64,000 bases of DNA from an uncultured Calothrix sp. (GTDB lineage: Bacteria; Cyanobacteriota; Cyanobacteriia; Cyanobacteriales; Nostocaceae): contig CALJJQ010000022.1 in the NCBI GenBank assembly GCA_937973965.1, positions 24,996 through 88,995 on the forward strand. Reading direction: 5' to 3'. This document shows, in pieces, positions 29,714 to 38,144 of the stretch. The position numbers and the translations under genes are program-made. Within the stretch, counting starts at the first letter, position 1; each line of letters starts with the position of its first letter. A model generated the notes under the pieces. That model ran no database searches. It saw only the letters and a list, made by a program, of their open reading frames with translations, and had not been told where the DNA came from.

Positions 29714-29934
29714 CAGAATACCTGTTTAGCTGCCCATATAAAAAAGTTATCTACTAGATATATCAACGATGCGGAGAGTGTCACCATCAATAACACCCCA
29801 GCCGATTCACTAAATAGCTGTTTGCGACTTGGCCAAACTACTTTTTCAAATTCTTCTTTGGTACCTTGCAAAAAGTTACCGATGCTGAAACCACTCGGGG
29901 TTTCTGGCATTTCCGCTTCGCTTTTCTTCGCCAT
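29713..29934 (-). CDS. secE: Preprotein translocase subunit SecE
   Basis: A 73 aa single-span inner-membrane or thylakoid subunit of the SecYEG channel. The amphipathic segment FLQGTKEEFEKVVWPSRKQL is the SecE hallmark, followed by one transmembrane helix (about 46-66). It is the short, one-helix type usual in cyanobacteria. It sits between tRNA-Trp and nusG, the classical order. Confidence 0.95.
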   Translation of the reverse strand: MAKKSEAEMPETPSGFSIGNFLQGTKEEFEKVVWPSRKQLFSESAGVLLMVTLSASLIYLVDNFFIWAAKQVF

Positions 29935-30138
29935 AACCGCGTATCTCCCCGATCTACAAAAAAATAATTTTTTGACCTAAATGTTAGAAGTGAGTAGAAA
30001 ATACTCAACTTGATTGCCACCCTGACATCAAGGTTCTAAGGGTATAAACAAAAATATTACCCGAAATAGGATTGCTCTTGCTGTACTATTTTACAGCGAA
30101 TGCGTCAATTCCGGGTAGCAGTCTTTTGAAAATACGAG

Positions 30139-30211
30139 CGCGCCCTGGAGGACTTGAACCCCCGACATCAGGTTTTGGAGACCTGCGTTCTACCAACTGA
30201 ACTAAGAGCGC
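30139..30211 (-). tRNA. trnW: tRNA-Trp (anticodon CCA)
   Basis: On the minus strand, acceptor GCGCTCT pairs with AGGGCGC, the D arm contains AGTTCAGTTGGTAGA, the anticodon stem-loop is CAGGT-CTCCAAA-ACCTG, and the T arm is GGGGGTTCAAGTCCTCC. The discriminator is G and the 3' CCA is not encoded. It is 73 nt long, with no intron. It lies upstream of secE, as in many bacteria. Confidence 0.97.
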
Positions 30212-30254
30212 TTAAATGTATCTTGAATTCAGCTTATTGCGCTTGACTTTTCCT

Positions 30255-30260
30255 ATTATA
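30255..30260 (-). promoter_or_regulatory. Likely -10 box for tRNA-Trp/secE transcription
   Basis: On the minus strand this reads TATAAT, 44 bases before the tRNA 5' end. Seventeen bases further upstream is TTTAAA, a weak -35. The exact consensus and position support a promoter for trnW and perhaps for the secE-nusG-rplKA run. Confidence 0.55.
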
Positions 30261-30380
30261 ACGCAACTTGGCATTATTTTAAATTATTTTTGTCGGTTTT
30301 TTGATGGTGGGTACAATTTATTTTCACAAAGGGGCGCTCGATTAAGCCTGCTTTATTACCAAACCAAGCGATTTCTCCAA

Positions 30381-30770
30381 TTATAAAGGACGATCAAAGC
30401 GTTGTTTAATCCGGGTGGCCTTCCCGACTCGTTCACGCAGATAGTACAGTTTGGCACGTCTGACTTTACCGCGACGGATGACTTTAATGCCATCAATCCG
30501 GGGGGAATGGAGCAAAAACACCCGCTCTACTCCCACACCTTGGAAGACACGACGCACGGTAATGGTTTCGTTGATACCGGAGTGACGACGGGCAATCACC
30601 ACGCCTTCGTAGGGCTGAACCCGGAATTTGTCGCCTTCTTTAATTTTGACACCGACACGAACTGTATCTCCAATATATATATCGGGGATGTCTGACTTTA
30701 GTTGTTCCGCTTCAATCGAGCGGATGATTTCTTGCGCGTTCATGCTCATTTTTCCAAAACTCACGATCAA
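30381..30770 (-). CDS. rplS: Ribosomal protein L19
   Basis: A 129 aa 50S protein at the 30S-50S interface. It contains [44 protein letters not shown], and the C-terminal [25 protein letters not shown]. The first M in the frame is followed by [14 protein letters not shown]; an internal ATG (MSMNAQEII, at 30752) may be the true start, because typical L19 proteins begin close to NAQEII. It lies about 170 bases upstream of tRNA-Trp on the same strand. Confidence 0.96.
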   Translation of the reverse strand: MIVSFGKMSMNAQEIIRSIEAEQLKSDIPDIYIGDTVRVGVKIKEGDKFRVQPYEGVVIARRHSGINETITVRRVFQGVGVERVFLLHSPRIDGIKVIRRGKVRRAKLYYLRERVGKATRIKQRFDRPL

Positions 30771-30887
30771 TAATCATAAATCGACAAATGCTTTTTAGTC
30801 TAGTTATCTTGGATGGGAGGGTTTTTCGGAGTGCATTGCTTTATCCATGAAAGTATAAAATAAAACTTTATATGGGGATTGTGGGGT

Positions 30888-31853
30888 ATGCGATTTAGTG
30901 TGGTAATTACAACCTATCAGCGTTTGGAGTGGTTGCGGAGGGCGATTGATTCGGCCTTAAATCAAACGATTGATTGCCAGGTTGTGGTGGTGGATGACTG
31001 TTCTCGAGATGGTACGGATGAATACATGCGCAATTTATGTACACAGATGCAACAGCGTGGGGGGTCTCGGTTAGTATACTATCGTAATTCCCTAAATAGG
31101 GGACATGCAGCCAGTGTGAATGTGGGAGTGGAAGTCAGTAGTGGGGATTGGATTAAGTTTTTAGATGATGATGATTATTTAGCACCGGATTGTTTAGAAA
31201 AAATGAGTGACGCGATCGCCAGACATCCGGATGCGGTGATTTGTTCCTGTGTTGCAGCTCAGGTTGACCCAATGGAAACGGAAATCAGTCGCACTCCGGT
31301 GTTTGGGCCAGGTAAGGCGTTCTATGTTCCCCAGGTTGATATCCATTATGCCATGCTCTTGGAATTATTACCGTTTGGGACGCCGGTACAGGTTGCATGT
31401 CGTCGTGATGCTTTTTTGCATACGGGGGGTTGGGATTCGAGTTTGGATACCAATTGTGATGATATCGATTCTTGGATTCGGATTGCCCAGTTTGGAGATG
31501 CGATTTTTGTGAATGAGTGTTTAGCTTTTCGGACAATTTGGACTGGTGCATTGAATGCGAGATTTTCCCTGCAAGCTCGTTTGGATACGAATATTTTGAT
31601 GAAGAAGAAAATCTACCAGTTGGTAGATGGTATCCATCGTCCGCGCATACCTAGCTTTGATGCCGTTCGTCTGTATTTACGATTGCATTGGCTGATGGTA
31701 GCTATCAAAAATCGTAATCTCAGCTATGTGCTGGAAATAGTCGATCTATCAGTACTGTCTTTGACTGCGTGGCGTTTATTGATTACGGCTGCGATCGCTC
31801 GTCGCTGTCGTCTTCGTCATAATTCTATCCGTAAGTTGGTTTTGATTGAATAG
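30888..31853 (+). CDS. Family 2 glycosyltransferase
   Basis: A 321 aa inverting glycosyltransferase with a GT-A fold, likely acting on a surface polysaccharide. It opens with MRFSVVITTYQRLEWLRRAIDSAL. The nucleotide-sugar site has VVVVDDCSRDGT and the metal-binding DDDD cluster in WIKFLDDDDYLAPDC. The acceptor region includes NCDDIDSWIRIAQFG. The last 60 residues are basic and partly hydrophobic and may touch the membrane. The frame opens at a TTG 9 bases earlier, but the ATG at 30888 fits the family N terminus and has GGGG upstream. First gene of a polysaccharide group. Confidence 0.9.
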   Translation: MRFSVVITTYQRLEWLRRAIDSALNQTIDCQVVVVDDCSRDGTDEYMRNLCTQMQQRGGSRLVYYRNSLNRGHAASVNVGVEVSSGDWIKFLDDDDYLAPDCLEKMSDAIARHPDAVICSCVAAQVDPMETEISRTPVFGPGKAFYVPQVDIHYAMLLELLPFGTPVQVACRRDAFLHTGGWDSSLDTNCDDIDSWIRIAQFGDAIFVNECLAFRTIWTGALNARFSLQARLDTNILMKKKIYQLVDGIHRPRIPSFDAVRLYLRLHWLMVAIKNRNLSYVLEIVDLSVLSLTAWRLLITAAIARRCRLRHNSIRKLVLIE

Positions 31854-32771
31854 TTCCGATCACGTCCTTATCTCTATTAAACTTACTCCATTATTAAAAC
31901 TGGAGTTTTTGTCATTGCAACGCAGGAAGCAATCTCATCATCGCAACTAAGAACTACGGTTCTCAAACTGGATAGGGTTTAGCCTATCTATCACCGGGAA
32001 TTTATCCATATTTACCGATAACTTCATCATTTACCGATAACTTCATCAAATTTTCATATAAAGTTTCCCATAATACTAGGTACCAATCTCTAATTAGGTA
32101 GTAACATACAGTCAGTTGACTACTAAAATTGTATTTTAGATAGCAAAGTTAAAAAATCAATTTTCCTGGAGAGAAAGTACAGCCAATCAGTTCCTGTTAG
32201 TCTAAGCCAGTTGCAGCTAGCTAAGACAATTGATATTGATAAACCTCGTCCATAATCAAAACTAGAGTTTTCGTCATTGCTACTTGAGGAAGCAATCTCA
32301 ATAATCAGGAGTGAAAACTATGGTTCTCAATTCAGGGACATGGTTTAATACCAATTGGGAAAATATGCGACAGATAAAAAGATGGAAACCTAATATGAAA
32401 AGGGTTCGGAATCTCCAATTCAAAATGGTATATTTTTTCAAATACTGGAAATCATTCCATTCTACTAGGATTAGACGCAAACTATCTATTCGTGTCATGA
32501 AGTAGATGAGTGTTCGCTGATTGCACACCAGCAATTTTCCCACCTGATTTATTCATTGCAAGTGCGTCGGTCTTCATTCAGAATTGTTTGTCACCTATTA
32601 TTCGCGGCTAGTTTCAAAATATATATTATAAATATCTTATAAATATCTTGTTCTCTCATTAGATGAATTAAATGAAAAAATGACTGTGGTTTTCGCATTT
32701 CTAGAGAATCTATAGCAGCAAAATGTAACTATGGTGTTTAGGCTACAACATAATTTGAATTGAGGTGCAAA
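31854..32771. other. Spacer with two copies of a 74 bp repeat and a possible small ORF
   Basis: Two direct copies of a repeat (31896-31969 and 32258-32330) share AAAACT-NN-AGTTTT, GTCATTGC, GAAGCAATCTCA and GGTTCTCAA. A perfect 19 bp tandem duplication, TTTACCGATAACTTCATCA, lies at 32011-32048. A 61-codon frame beginning ATG at 32320 has AGGAG 8 bases upstream and encodes a very basic peptide (MVLNSGTWFNTNWENM then many Arg/Lys); it starts inside the second repeat. I give it a low chance of being a gene. Confidence 0.6.
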
Positions 32772-34043
32772 GTGAGCAAATTAAAATTGCAGAAACTTAT
32801 TAACGAAGTTTATAAAATTTTTCAAAAAATATTAGAGCGATATCAAGGGAGAATTGAACGACGACGAATTATTAGTCTGAAGCCGGAAAAAGCACCCATT
32901 GGCAATGTTTTAATATCCTATATTACCAAACCATTTTTACCAAATATTACTCCGGAAGAAATTCGTTCCCATACCCAAATGTGGGAATGTCAGCAAATCG
33001 CACAAACATTTTTAGATATGGGTTACTGCGTGGATGTAATTAATTTTCATAATGATGTATTTCTCCCTAAAAAAAAGTACGATTTCTTTATTGAAACGCG
33101 CTGGAATTTACAACGTTGCGCACCCTATTTAAATCCAGATTGTATCAAGATATTTCACGCGGATACAGCCCATATTCTCTTTCACAATGCAGCCGAAGCA
33201 AAAAGGCTATTAGAACTGCAACAAAGACGAGGAGTCACCCTTACACCCCGTCGCTTTGAACAGCCAAACCATGCTTTAGAAAATGCAGATTATGCCGTGG
33301 TTTTGGGGAATGAATTTACTATCGGTACTTATAAGTATGCCCAGAAACCAATTTATCCCATATCTGTCTCCACTCCAGTAACTTATCCTTGGAATGAAAG
33401 CAAAAATTTTGATGCATGTCGAAAAAACTTTCTATTTTTTAGTAGTGGAGGGATGGTTCACAAGGGATTAGATTTGGCTTTAGAAGCCTTTGCACAAATG
33501 CCAGATTTTCATCTGACAATTTGTGGACCAGTTGACCGTGAAGATGATTTTGTCAAAGCATATCATCGAGAATTATATGAAATGGCAAATATTCACCTGG
33601 TGGGATGGGTCGATGTTAGTAGCAGTAAATTTCAGGAGATAGCTGATAATTGCGTGGGTTTAATTTATCCATCCTGTTCTGAAGGACAATCAGGGGCAGT
33701 AATTAGTTGTTTACATCAGGGATTAATACCAATTCTCAGCTATCAGTCGGGAGTTACCGTTGATCATTTTGGTTTGATTCTTCCTCGCTGTTCGATTCCT
33801 GCAATTAAACAAGCCATAAACCGTGTTTCTCAGTTGGCAACTGCTGATTTAAAATGGATGTCGCGCCAAGCTTGGGAATACGCAAGAGCAAATCATACTC
33901 AAGAAAAATTTGCCCATACATACAAGAAAACGATTGAAACAATTCTGCAAAATCATAATTCTCGACAACCATTAAATAATAAGCAGAAATCCCTAGTTGG
34001 AGTTAACTTGAATCTTGCACAAGGAAAAATTGATGAATTTTAA
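32772..34043 (+). CDS. GT-B glycosyltransferase (GT1/GT4-like)
   Basis: A 423 aa probable glycosyltransferase. The N-terminal half is variable (VLISYITKPFL, FLDMGYCVDVINFHNDV). The C-terminal lobe has the GT4 pattern LFFSSGGMVHKGLDLALEAF, FHLTICGPVD, NIHLVGWVDV and a YPSCSEGQSGAVISCLHQGLIPI motif, where the usual E-x7-E donor site is changed to SEGQSGAVI with no obvious second Glu. GTG 32772 follows GAGGTG and is my chosen start. The neighbours are a GT2 enzyme and an epimerase, which points to polysaccharide assembly. Confidence 0.8.
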   Translation: MSKLKLQKLINEVYKIFQKILERYQGRIERRRIISLKPEKAPIGNVLISYITKPFLPNITPEEIRSHTQMWECQQIAQTFLDMGYCVDVINFHNDVFLPKKKYDFFIETRWNLQRCAPYLNPDCIKIFHADTAHILFHNAAEAKRLLELQQRRGVTLTPRRFEQPNHALENADYAVVLGNEFTIGTYKYAQKPIYPISVSTPVTYPWNESKNFDACRKNFLFFSSGGMVHKGLDLALEAFAQMPDFHLTICGPVDREDDFVKAYHRELYEMANIHLVGWVDVSSSKFQEIADNCVGLIYPSCSEGQSGAVISCLHQGLIPILSYQSGVTVDHFGLILPRCSIPAIKQAINRVSQLATADLKWMSRQAWEYARANHTQEKFAHTYKKTIETILQNHNSRQPLNNKQKSLVGVNLNLAQGKIDEF

Positions 34044-34204
34044 ACACTCAATATAAATCCTTGAACCTTTGATTTGAAGGATAAAAACTCATAAAATAAA
34101 TGTAGCTATATCATGCATCTATTAACTTTATCTGGGTATATACGTAGGTACCTAAGATCTAAGTTAATAGACTTTAAAGTTACATAAATATAGGTAAATA
34201 TACC

Positions 34205-35134
34205 ATGCATTTTCTCGTTACAGGTGGTGCAGGTTTTATTGGTTCCCATTTGACTGAGGTTTTACTGGAGCAAGGTCATCGAGTCACAGTTATTGATAAC
34301 CTATCCACTGGGTCAATCAATAATCTACCCCAACACCCCAATTTACAGTTTATCCACAAAGATATTCTCGATTGTCAAACAACAGATATTGATGAGAGAA
34401 TTGACGGGATAGCCCATTTAGCAGCTTGTCCCTCCGTCACCGAATCTTGGTTAAAACCCCGTTCAGCTCACAACCATAATTTATCAGCGACAATGGCTGT
34501 AATTGAGCTGTGTCGGGATTTGCACATACCCAGACTGGTGCTTGCTAGTTCTGCTGCGGTATACGGAAATCAAACCACCTTACCGATATACGAGGATTTA
34601 CCTCTCAAACCCCTTTCCCCCTACGGTTTGCAAAAGTTAGTTAGCGAACAGTACGCGGATTTATTTAGCCATAATTTGGGGTTTTCCTTCGTAGGTTTAC
34701 GGTTTTTCAACGTTTATGGTCCCAGACAGTTACCCAATTCCCAGTATTCCGGGGTAATTTCTATTTTTAGTACAGCCATGAAACGGGGATTGCCCATTAC
34801 AATTTACGGAGATGGTAGTCAGACAAGGGATTTTGTGTTTGTTAAGGATGTGGCGATCGCATGTTCCCAAGCTTTAACGACGGAATTATCCCCAGGTGCT
34901 TGTATTAGTTGCAATATCGGAACCGGGAAATCCACTTCTTTAAGGGAATTGGTCATTACCCTCAATGAACTATTTCCCCAATGGTCAGCAGGTACAAGTT
35001 TTGCCGAACCGAGAATCGGAGATATCCCCCACTCCCTTGCGGATATTTCTAAAGCCAATTCCTACTTGGGTTTCTTCCCCCAGTATTCCCTCAGTCAGGG
35101 TTTGAAGTTACTAATTGAGTCCTGGGAAAATTAG
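34205..35134 (+). CDS. NAD-dependent sugar-nucleotide epimerase (UDP-glucose 4-epimerase-like)
   Basis: A 309 aa extended short-chain dehydrogenase. It starts directly with the Rossmann motif VTGGAGFIGSHL (GxxGxxG), then VIDNLSTG typical of NAD(H)-binding GalE-like enzymes. The catalytic triad is represented by ASSAAVYG and the YGLQK (YxxxK) sequence. FFNVYGPRQ, DGSQTRDFVFVKDVA and a GTGKSTS segment are also present. It probably makes a sugar nucleotide for the adjacent glycosyltransferases. The exact epimer cannot be told from sequence. Confidence 0.9.
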   Translation: MHFLVTGGAGFIGSHLTEVLLEQGHRVTVIDNLSTGSINNLPQHPNLQFIHKDILDCQTTDIDERIDGIAHLAACPSVTESWLKPRSAHNHNLSATMAVIELCRDLHIPRLVLASSAAVYGNQTTLPIYEDLPLKPLSPYGLQKLVSEQYADLFSHNLGFSFVGLRFFNVYGPRQLPNSQYSGVISIFSTAMKRGLPITIYGDGSQTRDFVFVKDVAIACSQALTTELSPGACISCNIGTGKSTSLRELVITLNELFPQWSAGTSFAEPRIGDIPHSLADISKANSYLGFFPQYSLSQGLKLLIESWEN

Positions 35135-35479
35135 CTAGGGAGTAGGGAGAGGGAAACAGGGAGTCGGAGTAGACCACTTTCACGGGTTTTGGTGTAATCC
35201 TTACGTGATGGCTATTCCTAAGTCCCCACCTCCAACTCTCTATATTTCAAGTGAGTAAACACACCTTGGAGGATGATTGGAAAGTATTAATTACACTATT
35301 TTGACTTTATAAAGCCGATTTTTCCTTCGATAGTACAGACGCGACATGTCGCGTCTCTTCCTACTCCCAAAAACAATAATTCCAGTATTAAAAATGACTT
35401 TTTAAACAACCTCCTAGAATCCTACTCCCCAGTCTCAAGCAATTCATTAAAAAATCAAAAATAACTTTCCGTAACCAAA
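35135..35479. repeat. Dispersed repeat R1, short copy, in the spacer
   Basis: About 35268-35412 is the second copy of the repeat found at 22868-23042, with a deletion of about 25 bases in the middle and the palindrome CAGACGCGACATGTCGCGTC at 35337-35357. GGGAGTAGGGAG heptamers precede it near 35140. No gene. Confidence 0.75.
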
Positions 35480-36436
35480 ATGAGTATCGTCAAATCAGTG
35501 ATCAAAAAATCCATTAAACCCCTAGTCTATAGCTTACCTCCCAAGCTGTTAAATCAATCCCCCATTGGATTACCAGATAAATCCTGTCAATGGTCAATTG
35601 GTATATACACAGGTTCATCACCTTTTGATTTAAAATCACCACCAGATATTAAAAATCCCGTCTTAAGTCGTCGGGACGTGACGGATGTGCGTGCTGGCTT
35701 TATTGCCGATCCGTTTATGATTCAGGTAAAACAAACCTGGTACATGTTTTTTGAAGTTTTTAATAATGAAACCTCCCGTGGTGAAATTGGATTAGCTACC
35801 AGTCCCGACGGAAAAAAATGGAACTACGAAAAAATCGTCATTGCAGAACCATTTCACCTTTCCTATCCCCACGTATTTGAGTGGATGGGAGAATATTATC
35901 TGATTCCTGAAAGTTTTGAAGCCAAATCAATTCGTTTATACAAAGCCTCAAAATTTCCCACTGATTGGCAATTTGTCGGTAATCTAATGAGTGGAGGCAT
36001 TTTTTTAGATGCTTCCCTAATTCGGTATGCTGACAAGTGGTGGCTATTTACGGAAACTAATCCAGAACATAAATACGACACCCTCCGACTGTTTTATGCT
36101 GACGAATTACTGGGAAATTGGCAGGAACATCCTTTAAGTCCCATAATTCAAGGTAATGGTCACATTGCTAGACCCGGTGGTCGAGTGATTATGCATAATC
36201 ATCAAATCATTCGTTATACTCAAGATTGCGATCCAGATTATGGTACTCAAGTTCGAGCTTTTGCCATTGATGAATTATCTACCACCAGTTATCACGAACA
36301 AGAAGTTTCCCCAAATCCCGTGTTAGTACCTAGTGGTCAAGGATGGAATGGTTCGGGTATGCACCATATCGACCCTCACCAACTTCATGATGGTACATGG
36401 ATTGCTTGTGTTGACGGTCGAGTTTTGATCGCTTAA
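35480..36436 (+). CDS. GINT1-N-like beta-propeller protein (glucosamine inositolphosphorylceramide transferase N-domain family)
   Basis: A 318 aa protein with repeated beta-propeller strands like those of five-bladed GH43/GH68-type folds: FIADPFMIQVKQTWYMFFEVF, EIGLATSPDGKKWNYEKIV, YPHVFEWMGEYYLIPES, FLDASLIRYADKWWLFTE and HIARPGGRVIMHNHQIIRYTQD. This pattern matches the N-terminal domain family of plant GINT1 and bacterial sugar-processing proteins. No signal peptide. The activity is not established; the context between glycosyltransferase/epimerase genes suggests polysaccharide processing or transfer. It is followed by a 227-base spacer and folC. Confidence 0.7.
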   Translation: MSIVKSVIKKSIKPLVYSLPPKLLNQSPIGLPDKSCQWSIGIYTGSSPFDLKSPPDIKNPVLSRRDVTDVRAGFIADPFMIQVKQTWYMFFEVFNNETSRGEIGLATSPDGKKWNYEKIVIAEPFHLSYPHVFEWMGEYYLIPESFEAKSIRLYKASKFPTDWQFVGNLMSGGIFLDASLIRYADKWWLFTETNPEHKYDTLRLFYADELLGNWQEHPLSPIIQGNGHIARPGGRVIMHNHQIIRYTQDCDPDYGTQVRAFAIDELSTTSYHEQEVSPNPVLVPSGQGWNGSGMHHIDPHQLHDGTWIACVDGRVLIA

Positions 36437-36467
36437 TCTTCTCAAACAACCCCTCATACCGTTTTAC

Positions 36468-36520
36468 TTTGGAGTTGATACCTGACGGGGAGCAGGGGGA
36501 GAAAATGTATCAAAATTTGA
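36468..36520. repeat. Dispersed GATACCTGACGGGG repeat
   Basis: Contains TACCGTTTT, GAGTTGATACCTGACGGGGA and AAAATGTATCAAAATTTG. Related copies lie at about 14591-14650 and 62035-62090. Intergenic in all three places. Confidence 0.75.
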
Positions 36521-36663
36521 GTGAAATGGTATTACATGGTTAATTATTGAGGTTTTTGTTGAGATGGTTAATGCTTAAAGCAACATAGCAATGCTACTTC
36601 TTTACTGTCACCTGTCAATCGTCAACAAACAAAAAGGGAAATATATCAGCGTGCAAAATATAC

Positions 36664-37968
36664 ATGCAAATTGATGCTATCCTCAAGCCGTTTCAACGAT
36701 TCGGCGTTCATTTGGGACTCCAACGTATTCATAGCCTACTATCAGCGTTAGCTAATCCCCACCATCGAATTCCCATTATTCACGTAGCTGGAAGTAATGG
36801 CAAAGGTTCCGTATGTGCCTATCTTTCTGCTACCCTGACGGCGGCAGGGTATAAAACCGGACGCTACACCTCCCCCCATCTAATCGATTGGAATGAACGG
36901 ATTTGTATCAATGAGCAACCGATTTCTCCAGTGGATTTGTCGCGAGTTTTGGAGCAGGTGAGAAAAGCAACACCAGAAGACGGGGAATCACCAACCCAAT
37001 TTGAAGTGATTACGGCTGCTGCTTGGCTATATTTTGCCCAGCAGCAGATTGATATTGCGGTGATTGAGGTGGGTTTGGGGGGAAGGTTAGATGCAACGAA
37101 TGTGGTTGATAATCCTTTGGTGTCAGTAATTACTTCTATTAGCCGGGAACATTGGCAGCAATTGGGACCAACGGTGGCAGATATTGCTAGGGAAAAGGCT
37201 GGTATAATTAAACCTGGTCGTCCGGTGGTGGTGGGACAATTACCGGATGATGCTAAAGGGGTGATAGAAAATCGAGGGAAGGAGTTAAATTGTCCGATTT
37301 ATGCACCTTTACCGGGGGAATTGGTCAATGAGAATGGAGGGGAGTATCTGGTTCGGGTCAAATCTTTGTTTAGTTCAGAGCAGATAACCTATCCTTTGGT
37401 TTTAAATGGGCAGATTCAACTAAGTAATTCTGCCCTAGCGGTGGCAACTTTGGAAATACTACAGCAGCAAGGTTGGGATAAAATTAATAGAGCAAACATT
37501 GCCCAGGGGATGGGTCAAGCAAAATGGCCAGGACGGATGCAGTGGTTAGATTGGCCAAGTCAGAATAACTCTAGCTTGAGAAAAATTTTAGTGGATGGAG
37601 CTCATAATCCAGACGCAGCTAGGGTTTTACGGGATTATATTGATTCTTTACAGGTTCCCCGTGTGACTTGGGTTATGGGGATGTTAAGTACAAAAGAGCA
37701 TCGGCAGGTTTTTAAAAACCTATTGCGATCGCATGACCAGTTATATATAGTACCAGTCCCTGACCATAGTTCTGCCCAACCGATCGATTTACAGCAGTTG
37801 GCTTTACAGGTGTGTCCAGATTTACGGGATTGTCAGGTATTTGATGATTGTAAGGAAGCTTTAAATCATGCTTGTAGTGATTCCGGTGAGGATACAGGGA
37901 ATTTGGTCGTGCTATGCGGTTCCCTGTATTTGATTGGGAATTTGTTACGGAATTATCGCAGGGAATAG
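36664..37968 (+). CDS. folC: Folylpolyglutamate synthase / dihydrofolate synthase
   Basis: A 434 aa Mur-ligase-family enzyme that adds L-glutamate to dihydropteroate and to folates using ATP. P-loop VAGSNGKGSVCAYL, then TGRYTSPHLIDWNERI, FEVITAAAWLYFAQQQIDIAVIEVGLGGRLDATNV, SISREHWQQLGPTVADIAREKAGIIKPG (carbamylated-lysine region) and a C-terminal domain with VDGAHNPDAAR and VLCGSLYLIGNLL. Normal length. Transcribed alone between the polysaccharide genes and the convergent sugar-binding protein gene. Confidence 0.95.
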   Translation: MQIDAILKPFQRFGVHLGLQRIHSLLSALANPHHRIPIIHVAGSNGKGSVCAYLSATLTAAGYKTGRYTSPHLIDWNERICINEQPISPVDLSRVLEQVRKATPEDGESPTQFEVITAAAWLYFAQQQIDIAVIEVGLGGRLDATNVVDNPLVSVITSISREHWQQLGPTVADIAREKAGIIKPGRPVVVGQLPDDAKGVIENRGKELNCPIYAPLPGELVNENGGEYLVRVKSLFSSEQITYPLVLNGQIQLSNSALAVATLEILQQQGWDKINRANIAQGMGQAKWPGRMQWLDWPSQNNSSLRKILVDGAHNPDAARVLRDYIDSLQVPRVTWVMGMLSTKEHRQVFKNLLRSHDQLYIVPVPDHSSAQPIDLQQLALQVCPDLRDCQVFDDCKEALNHACSDSGEDTGNLVVLCGSLYLIGNLLRNYRRE

Positions 37969-38021
37969 ATTTGATGCATTGCTGAATACGAATGTGAATT
38001 GAGAATTTGACATTGCGTTCT

Positions 38022-38049
38022 GTAGAGACGCGATATATCGCGTCTCTAC
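38022..38049. repeat. Perfect 28 bp palindrome (GAGACG family)
   Basis: GTAGAGACGCGATA and its exact complement. It lies 54 bases past folC in a convergent spacer and can form a 14 bp stem, so it may terminate transcription from both sides. It is part of a longer repeat that also appears, inverted, at about 9775-9830. Confidence 0.85.
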
Positions 38050-38144
38050 GATGATTTTGGTTTGAATACAAAATGTCAACAATTCTGCATCGGCGATCGC
38101 TCGTTCAACGATTTTTTCTCATCCAAAATCTCAAATCCAAAATC

